Source: an uncultured Collinsella sp. (GTDB lineage: Bacteria; Actinomycetota; Coriobacteriia; Coriobacteriales; Coriobacteriaceae). Taken from it: a stretch of DNA of 11,140 bases. This document shows positions 7,294 through 11,140 of the stretch, piece by piece. The notes under the pieces were generated by a model. That model was not told the origin of the DNA. It searched no databases and saw only the letters and a list, made by a program, of their open reading frames with translations. The translations under genes and the position numbers were made by a program. The stretch spans positions 1 to 11,140 of the forward strand of contig CAUGGC010000043.1 in NCBI GenBank assembly GCA_959599095.1, in the 5' to 3' direction. Position 1 is the stretch's first letter; every line of letters begins with the position of its first letter.

Positions 7294-8307
7294 TTACGCC
7301 ATCGGGATACGGTCGTGGTTAACTTGGCTGTAGAACAGGCGCTGGATTTCGGCGGCATCGCGTGACTGGCCGAGTGCCCACATGGTCTTGGCCACGAGCG
7401 TCTCGGTGGTCATGTCGTCGCCGCGCAGAATGCCCGGATGATCGGCGTAAGCACGGCCGACCTCATAAACGCCCAGATCGAGGCCCTCCTCGGGGACCTG
7501 CGTGGTCATAACGACGGTGCGGCCCGAATCGACCCAGCGGAAAATCGCCTCCTGGAATGACTCGCCGGACTCGCCAAACTCGGGAATACCGCCAATGCCA
7601 AAGGTCTCAAGAATTACAGCATCGTAGCTATCGGCTAGGGCGTCCAGGATACCCGGGTTCACGCCGGGCGTAAGCTTAAGGACAAACACGCGCGGGTCGA
7701 TGCTGTCGTAGAAACGCACCGGGTTTTCGCCCTGATGGGTGCCGTGAAGCCCGTTGCGCACAATGCGGTCGTTGCGGATGTAGGCAATGGGCGGATAGTT
7801 GACGCTAATGAACGCGTTAAAGCTCATGGTGCGCTGCTTGCGGGCGCGCGTGCCGGCAATGGCGACGCCACCAAACACAATCGACACATCGTGCGAGTGC
7901 TCGTCGAGCGCATAGAGCAGGCTCTGGTACAGATTGAGCTTGGCGTCGGTAAAGGGGTTGCCCATGGGCTTTTGCGAGCCGGTGAGTACGATGGGCTTGG
8001 GGCTGTCCTGAATCAGATAGGAAAGTGCTGCCGCGGTATAGCTCATGGTGTCGGTGCCGTGCAGAATCACGAAGCCGTCGTGGTCGGCATAGCCTTCGAC
8101 GATGACGTCGCGGATACGCATCCAGTCGCTGGGGCGCATGTTGGTGCTGTCGATGTTCATGGGCTGCACCACGTCGAGCTCGCAGAGGCCCGAGATCTCG
8201 GGGACGCTCTGGGCGAGCTCCTCACCGGTCAGGGCGGGGGAGAGGCCGTTGCCGTCCTCGGTCGATGCGATGGTGCCGCCCGTGGCGATGAGAAGGATGC
8301 GCTTCAT
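7294..8307 (-). CDS. ansA: L-asparaginase, type I (cytoplasmic)
   Basis: A 337-residue amidohydrolase converting L-asparagine to aspartate and ammonia. The start at 8307 gives MKRILLIATGGTIAS, the exact family N-terminus, with AGGA 8 nt upstream; an in-frame ATG at 8379 would add 24 atypical residues. Catalytic elements are visible: Thr12 in TGGTIAS, the substrate-binding NIDSTNM (51-57), HGTDTM (83-88) with Thr85-Asp86, and Lys157 in ARKQRTMS completing the Thr-Asp-Lys triad. There is no signal peptide, so it acts in the cytoplasm (type I, AnsA-like) rather than as a secreted type II enzyme. It is transcribed divergently from guaA. Asparagine breakdown supplies aspartate and ammonia for fermentation and nucleotide synthesis. 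Glutamine or other amides could be minor substrates. Confidence 0.93.
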   Translation of the reverse strand: MKRILLIATGGTIASTEDGNGLSPALTGEELAQSVPEISGLCELDVVQPMNIDSTNMRPSDWMRIRDVIVEGYADHDGFVILHGTDTMSYTAAALSYLIQDSPKPIVLTGSQKPMGNPFTDAKLNLYQSLLYALDEHSHDVSIVFGGVAIAGTRARKQRTMSFNAFISVNYPPIAYIRNDRIVRNGLHGTHQGENPVRFYDSIDPRVFVLKLTPGVNPGILDALADSYDAVILETFGIGGIPEFGESGESFQEAIFRWVDSGRTVVMTTQVPEEGLDLGVYEVGRAYADHPGILRGDDMTTETLVAKTMWALGQSRDAAEIQRLFYSQVNHDRIPMA

Positions 8308-8383
8308 GCTGGTATTCCTATCGTATTTGCCGCCGCAGAGGCGGAGTCGTTCGGCAGTATTGTGGCACAGGGCGTCCAATGTT

Positions 8384-8416
8384 CAAACGTATTACATCAT
8401 CTGTGACGTTTGGTAA
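8384..8416 (-). promoter_or_regulatory. Possible asparaginase promoter with inverted-repeat operator
   Basis: On the minus strand, TTACCA (8416-8411) and TAATAC (8394-8389) are separated by 16 nt and sit about 80 nt upstream of the asparaginase start. A perfect 7-bp inverted repeat CAAACGT (8384-8390) / ACGTTTG (8406-8412), arm starts 22 nt apart, coincides with this promoter and could be a repressor site. The hexamer matches are moderate. Confidence 0.35.
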
Positions 8417-8574
8417 CACTTCAATCGCCGTCAAATAGGGCCTAGGTCGTGCGTTTGCCGTGCGCTGATGGCTGCGAGGGACGAGAAACCCCATATAACG
8501 TGTACACTATGTAAACTGTTTTCGTTTATTCGCGCGGGTGGGCACCGGCTCCCCGCCAACAAGAGGGGGAAACC

Positions 8575-10173
8575 ATGGATCAAAAGGCTTCCGCAAAGGT
8601 CCTCGTACTCGACTTTGGTGCGCAGTACGGTCAGCTCATTGCCCGTCGCGTCCGCGACCTCAACGTGTATTCCGAGATTGTCCCCTGCGACATCTCGGCC
8701 GACGAGATTCGCGAGATGAACGCCTCTGCGCTCATCCTTTCCGGCGGCCCGGCCTCCGTGTACGCCGAGGACGCTCCGTCCATCGATCCCGCCATCTTTG
8801 ACCTGGGCCTTCCCGTCCTGGGCTTCTGCTACGGCCATCAGATCACGGCCGTGACGCTCGGCGGCAAGGTCGGCCACTCCGAGGTGGGCGAGTACGGCCG
8901 TGCCACTATTACGCGTACTGCCGGCGCCAAGCTCTTTAACTCCACGCCCATGGAGCAAACCGTGTGGATGAGCCACCGCGACGCCGTGTCCGAGGTGCCC
9001 GAGGGCTTTACCGTTACCGCCAGCACCGACGTGTGCCCGGTTGCCGCCATGGAGTGCGTCGAGCGCAAGATCTTCACCACGCAGTTCCACCCCGAGGTCA
9101 AGCACTCCGAGTACGGTCAGCAGCTGCTGAGCAACTTCCTGTTTGAGATCTGCGGCCTGGAGCCCAACTGGAGCATGGACAACCTGGTCGAGACCATGAC
9201 GGCCGAGTTCCGCGAGAAGGTCGGTGACGACCGCGTGATTCTGGCCCTGTCCGGTGGCGTCGACTCCTCCGTCGTGGCTGCGCTGGGCGCCCGCGCCGTG
9301 GGCAAGCAGATGACCTGCGTGTTCATCAACCACGGCCTGCTGCGCAAGGGCGAGCCCGAACAGGTGGAGGAGGTCTTCACCAAGCAGTTCGATGTCGACT
9401 TTATTCACGTTCACGCCGAGGACCGCTATGCCGAGCTTCTGGCCGGCGTGACTGAGCCCGAGGAGAAGCGCCGCATCATCGGTACGCAGTTCTGGAAAGA
9501 GTTCTTCGCCGTGGCGCAGCAGCTCGAGACCGACGGCAAGCCGGTCAAGTACCTGGCCCAGGGCACCATCTACCCCGACATCATCGAGTCCGGCGCTCGC
9601 AAGACGGGCGGCAAGACGGCCACCATCAAGAGCCATCACAACCTGATTCCGTTCCCCGAGGGCGTGCACTTCGACCTTATTGAGCCGCTCGACCACTTCT
9701 TTAAGGACGAGGTCCGCGCACTTGGTCTGGCGCTGGGCCTGCCGGGTCACATCGTGTTCCGTCAGCCTTTCCCGGGCCCGGGTCTGGCCATCCGCATCAT
9801 CGGCGCAGTCGACAAGGAGAAGCTCGAAATCCTCAAGAACGCCGACGCCATCGTGCGCGAGGAGCTCGATGCTTACAACCAGCGTCTGTTTGAGCAGACC
9901 GGTGAGCGCAACTCCGAGCACAGCTGCTGGCAGTACTTCGCGGTTCTGCCCGACATTAAGTCCGTCGGCGTCATGGGCGACGAGCGCACCTATCAGCGCC
10001 CGATCATCCTGCGTGCCGTCGAGTCCAGCGATGCCATGACCGCCGACTGGGCCAAGCTGCCCTACGACGTGCTGGCCCGCATTTCCGGCCGCATCGTTGC
10101 CGAGGTCCCCGGCGCCAACCGCGTGTGCTACGACATCACGTCCAAGCCGCCCGCGACGATCGAATGGGAATAG
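8575..10173 (+). CDS. guaA: GMP synthase (glutamine-hydrolysing)
   Basis: A 532-residue amidotransferase making GMP from XMP, ATP and glutamine, the last step of guanine nucleotide synthesis; full length for the single-chain bacterial type. The ATG at 8575 has a GAGGGGG site 5 nt upstream. The N-terminal class I glutamine amidotransferase domain begins VLVLDFGAQYGQLIARRVRD. Its triad is Cys85 (GFCYGHQ), His172 and Glu174 (TQFHPEV). The ATP pyrophosphatase P-loop is SGGVDSS (226-232), followed by YLAQGTIYPDIIESG. The XMP-binding/dimerisation C-terminus includes RQPFPGPGLAIRIIG and ends DITSKPPATIEWE. A 5' leader with a small GC hairpin is present, but it lacks the conserved core of a purine riboswitch. 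It is followed by a strong terminator and a sharp drop in GC. Confidence 0.97.
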   Translation: MDQKASAKVLVLDFGAQYGQLIARRVRDLNVYSEIVPCDISADEIREMNASALILSGGPASVYAEDAPSIDPAIFDLGLPVLGFCYGHQITAVTLGGKVGHSEVGEYGRATITRTAGAKLFNSTPMEQTVWMSHRDAVSEVPEGFTVTASTDVCPVAAMECVERKIFTTQFHPEVKHSEYGQQLLSNFLFEICGLEPNWSMDNLVETMTAEFREKVGDDRVILALSGGVDSSVVAALGARAVGKQMTCVFINHGLLRKGEPEQVEEVFTKQFDVDFIHVHAEDRYAELLAGVTEPEEKRRIIGTQFWKEFFAVAQQLETDGKPVKYLAQGTIYPDIIESGARKTGGKTATIKSHHNLIPFPEGVHFDLIEPLDHFFKDEVRALGLALGLPGHIVFRQPFPGPGLAIRIIGAVDKEKLEILKNADAIVREELDAYNQRLFEQTGERNSEHSCWQYFAVLPDIKSVGVMGDERTYQRPIILRAVESSDAMTADWAKLPYDVLARISGRIVAEVPGANRVCYDITSKPPATIEWE

Positions 10174-10187
10174 TAAATAGCTCTTTG

Positions 10188-10221
10188 CGAGGGAGGTCGG
10201 ATGCGGCCTCCCTCGTTTTTT
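10188..10221 (+). terminator. Rho-independent terminator of guaA
   Basis: A 12-bp stem with one G-U pair (10188-10199 with 10204-10215, core CGAGGGAGG/CCTCCCTCG), GATG loop and six Ts (10216-10221), 14 nt after the guaA stop. Confidence 0.93.
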
Positions 10222-10420
10222 ATTTGCGTGCCATGGATGCTTGTGCATTGTGGTGTATGTGGTACATGCAAACCAGCCACGCAATCTCTCAAGCTGTTTA
10301 GCTGGGATTATTGTTTGCTGGTATTTTTTAAAGTGTTTTCAATTACCGAAGCAACGCCATCAATTTATTTCAATTAATGCTGACCGGCAGATTGCGTCCG
10401 CCCGCAAGAGGCCGCTCGGA

Positions 10421-10474
10421 CTGGTACTCAAAATGTACTCACGACGTTTTGAGTATCGATTTGCTGGTACTCAC
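10421..10474. repeat. GTACTCA repeat cluster with inverted copy
   Basis: GTACTCA occurs at 10424-10430, 10435-10441 and 10467-10473, start spacings 11 and 32, close to one and three helical turns. The first and third lie in an identical 10-mer CTGGTACTCA (10421-10430, 10464-10473). A perfect 9-bp inverted repeat TACTCAAAA (10425-10433) / TTTTGAGTA (10447-10455) overlaps them. Probably a protein-binding cluster; role unknown. Confidence 0.55.
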
Positions 10475-10505
10475 AGACGGTAAAAACGACTGTCTACCTC
10501 GATAT

Positions 10506-10536
10506 ATTCGTTATCCCCAACGATTCGTCAACGAAT
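10506..10536. repeat. Nested ATTCGTT/AACGAAT inverted repeats
   Basis: ATTCGTT (10506-10512) is inverted as AACGAAT (10530-10536). An inner ATTCGT (10523-10528) also pairs with ACGAAT (10531-10536) across a 2-nt centre, and CGTT (10509-10512) pairs with AACG (10519-10522). Alternative foldings or stacked binding sites are possible. No T tract follows. Confidence 0.4.
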
Positions 10537-10574
10537 GCTGGCTAGTGATTGAGTGATGCATGGCTCAAATTGGC

Positions 10575-10598
10575 ATACGTAATTACGTAATTACGTAT
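10575..10598. promoter_or_regulatory. 24-bp perfect palindromic operator upstream of the RHH gene
   Basis: An exact palindrome built of three overlapping TTACGTAA-type units, laid out AT-ACGTAA-N8-TTACGT-AT, centred between 10586 and 10587. It covers the putative -35 of the downstream operon, as expected for autoregulation by the small ribbon-helix-helix protein. The outer half-sites and spacing match those of the palindrome at 6701-6724. Confidence 0.75.
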
Positions 10599-10611
10599 TC
10601 TGAAGTAAAAT
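10583..10611 (+). promoter_or_regulatory. Putative promoter of the RHH/methyltransferase operon
   Basis: TTACGT (10583-10588) and TAAAAT (10606-10611) are spaced by 17 nt. The -10 is a good match and the -35 partial. It lies about 50 nt before the RHH start, with the -35 inside the palindrome. Confidence 0.5.
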
Positions 10612-10661
10612 GATTTCGGTCAATTAAGGAACGTAGAACAGGTCAATTCGGAGGGGCGACC

Positions 10662-10829
10662 ATGGAGGAAGATCAGGCTGTTCATGCCGAAAGGGAGCTA
10701 GATAAGTTCACGCTCTCGATAACCCGCGAGGATAAGCGGGCTCTTAAGTCCTATGCCGCGCGCCAGGATAAGACGGTGGCTAAAGTCCTGCGCGAATGGA
10801 TTGACGAGAAGTGCAAGGGGGAGAAGTGA
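10662..10829 (+). CDS. Ribbon-helix-helix (Arc/CopG-type) DNA-binding protein
   Basis: A 55-residue protein starting at 10662 with a strong GGAGGGG site 5 nt upstream. After a charged N-terminal tail (1-14) comes the strand KFTLSIT (15-21), then helix 1 REDKRALKSYAARQD (22-36), then the turn and helix 2 KTVAKVLREWIDEKC (37-51). This is the strand-helix-helix plan of RHH repressors and antitoxins. Dimers would insert the strand pair into the DNA major groove. The 24-bp palindrome upstream is a likely autoregulatory operator. The stop overlaps the next start (TGATG), so translation of the methyltransferase-like gene is coupled. It could act as a transcriptional governor of the modification gene or as an antitoxin. 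No toxin gene is visible beside it, so I favour the regulator role. Confidence 0.8.
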   Translation: MEEDQAVHAERELDKFTLSITREDKRALKSYAARQDKTVAKVLREWIDEKCKGEK

Positions 10830-11140
10830 TGTCTCAGACGGCGCAAGCAGTCGTTCAGAACCTTGTTGATCGCGCTGTCAAGCTGGGTGATCGTCAGCTC
10901 GCTGCCGACATCCGCGCCTTTGCTGCGCAGCGCCGGTTTGGGCTTGTATTTGAACACAACCGTCCAGAGCGACTTCGCCTTTATGGCAAACCTATCATGG
11001 AGGGCGATGTCGTACAGGTGCTTCCCGAGCGTGGTAAAAAAGAGGACTCTAGCTCCCAACTGCTATGGTTGGTAAATGCCGTTCGGGGGGGGTGTTCCTA
11101 TAGTTTTGTCAACTGGGCAATGCTGTTTTCGAGATTGAAT
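10829..11140 (+). CDS. Probable site-specific DNA methyltransferase (Mod type), N-terminal fragment, incomplete
   Basis: The first 104 codons of a gene that runs off the window. ATG at 10829 overlaps the RHH stop, with AAGGGGGAG 5 nt upstream. Residues 37-69 (FGLVFEHNRPERLRLYGKPI, then EGDVVQVLPERG) followed by LLWLVNAV (78-85) match, by memory of the family, the N-terminal domain of large actinobacterial Mod-type adenine methyltransferases. Those read roughly GLVFERHLPE...PIRxGDxV...RG...LWxV before the catalytic region. The catalytic motifs (DPPY, FxGxG) would lie outside the window, so the enzyme class is inferred. A run of eight Gs (11085-11092, residues 86-88) interrupts it; from there the composition drops and the family resemblance fades. 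It could be phase-variable, or disrupted by an insertion. Such genes sit in restriction-modification or other phage-defence operons. Confidence 0.6.
   Translation, partial: MSQTAQAVVQNLVDRAVKLGDRQLAADIRAFAAQRRFGLVFEHNRPERLRLYGKPIMEGDVVQVLPERGKKEDSSSQLLWLVNAVRGGCSYSFVNWAMLFSRLN
11085..11092 (+). repeat. Homopolymeric G8 tract inside coding sequence
   Basis: Eight consecutive Gs in the methyltransferase-like reading frame (CGG GGG GGG). With eight the frame stays open to the window edge. With nine it meets TAG within four codons after the tract, and with seven it meets TGA after about fifteen. This is the behaviour of a slippage switch, but an insertion junction or sequencing error would look the same here. 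Confidence 0.7.

Larger units (their letters stand above)
10222..10661. other. Low-GC intergenic region after guaA
   Basis: 440 nt without a credible gene. GC is about 43% over 10261-10620 and 28% at 10321-10380, against well over 55% in guaA. It contains a cluster of GTACTCA repeats, AACGA-type inverted repeats and a 24-bp palindrome, listed separately, and leads into the RHH/methyltransferase operon. The 3' end of guaA is a known integration hotspot, so this may be the left edge of a genomic island. No integrase or att repeat is visible in the window. Confidence 0.6.

Noticed and set aside
7194..7322. Possible 42-residue plus-strand ORF beginning MPPEEKLQN and overlapping the asparaginase end
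   Set aside because: No ribosome site, overlaps the asparaginase 3' end, and no recognised family; at most a gene remnant.
8500..8574. Purine riboswitch in the guaA leader
   Set aside because: The leader has a small GC hairpin but no conserved purine-aptamer core elements are visible.
8431..10284. 617-residue minus-strand ORF opposite guaA
   Set aside because: Lies wholly over the unmistakable guaA coding sequence and its terminator; low-complexity composition typical of antisense frames in GC-rich genes.
10241..10483. 80-residue plus-strand ORF after guaA
   Set aside because: Non-ATG start without ribosome site, crosses the repeat cluster, no recognisable domain.
10511..10519. TTATCCCCA as a DnaA box or replication origin
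   Set aside because: A single near-match without a cluster of boxes or a rep/dnaA gene is not enough; kept only as part of the repeat observation.
10662..11140. Toxin-antitoxin pair
   Set aside because: The partner of the RHH protein begins with a Mod-like N-terminal domain rather than a known small toxin (RelE, PIN, MazF), so a regulator of a modification gene fits better.

Overview
The window looks like chromosomal DNA of a high-GC anaerobic actinobacterium, most likely a Coriobacteriia member such as Collinsella. This is an inference from the GC-rich codon use, the fermentative Fe-ADH and glycerol dehydrogenase genes, the ferredoxin-rich gene and the gene style; no rRNA or other taxonomic marker is present. 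Nothing here resembles an rRNA, tRNA or CRISPR array.

Left part (1-3287): the 3' part of an iron-containing alcohol dehydrogenase, a strong terminator, a glycerol dehydrogenase (gldA), a second terminator followed by a REP-like hairpin, and a divergent second GldA-family gene. Together these suggest reversible NAD-linked alcohol/polyol oxidation and reduction. Middle (3439-6278): a Cys-rich protein with ferredoxin domains at both ends, then the universally conserved ATPase/GTPase ychF, followed in a short operon by a three-helix DUF1648 membrane protein.

6288-6972 holds a divergent pair. On the minus strand is a small protein resembling the tail of a HAD phosphatase without catalytic aspartates. 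On the plus strand is a small XRE-type repressor. They share a 24-bp perfect palindrome overlapping both putative -10 boxes. An AT-rich gap without a credible gene follows. Next come a minus-strand type I L-asparaginase and a divergent GMP synthase (guaA) with a textbook terminator.

Right part (10222-11140): composition falls to about 43% GC directly after guaA, whose 3' end is a known integration hotspot for genomic islands. The gap carries several repeat and palindrome structures. It leads into a 55-residue ribbon-helix-helix protein translationally coupled (TGATG overlap) to the N-terminus of what looks like a Mod-type site-specific DNA methyltransferase, running off the window. That gene contains a run of eight Gs, either a phase-variation tract or the border of an insertion.

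The most notable observation is that the palindrome at the XRE/HAD-like locus and the one upstream of the RHH/methyltransferase operon are both 24 bp and share the layout ACGTAA-N8-TTACGT. This suggests related regulators or cross-control between the two loci.
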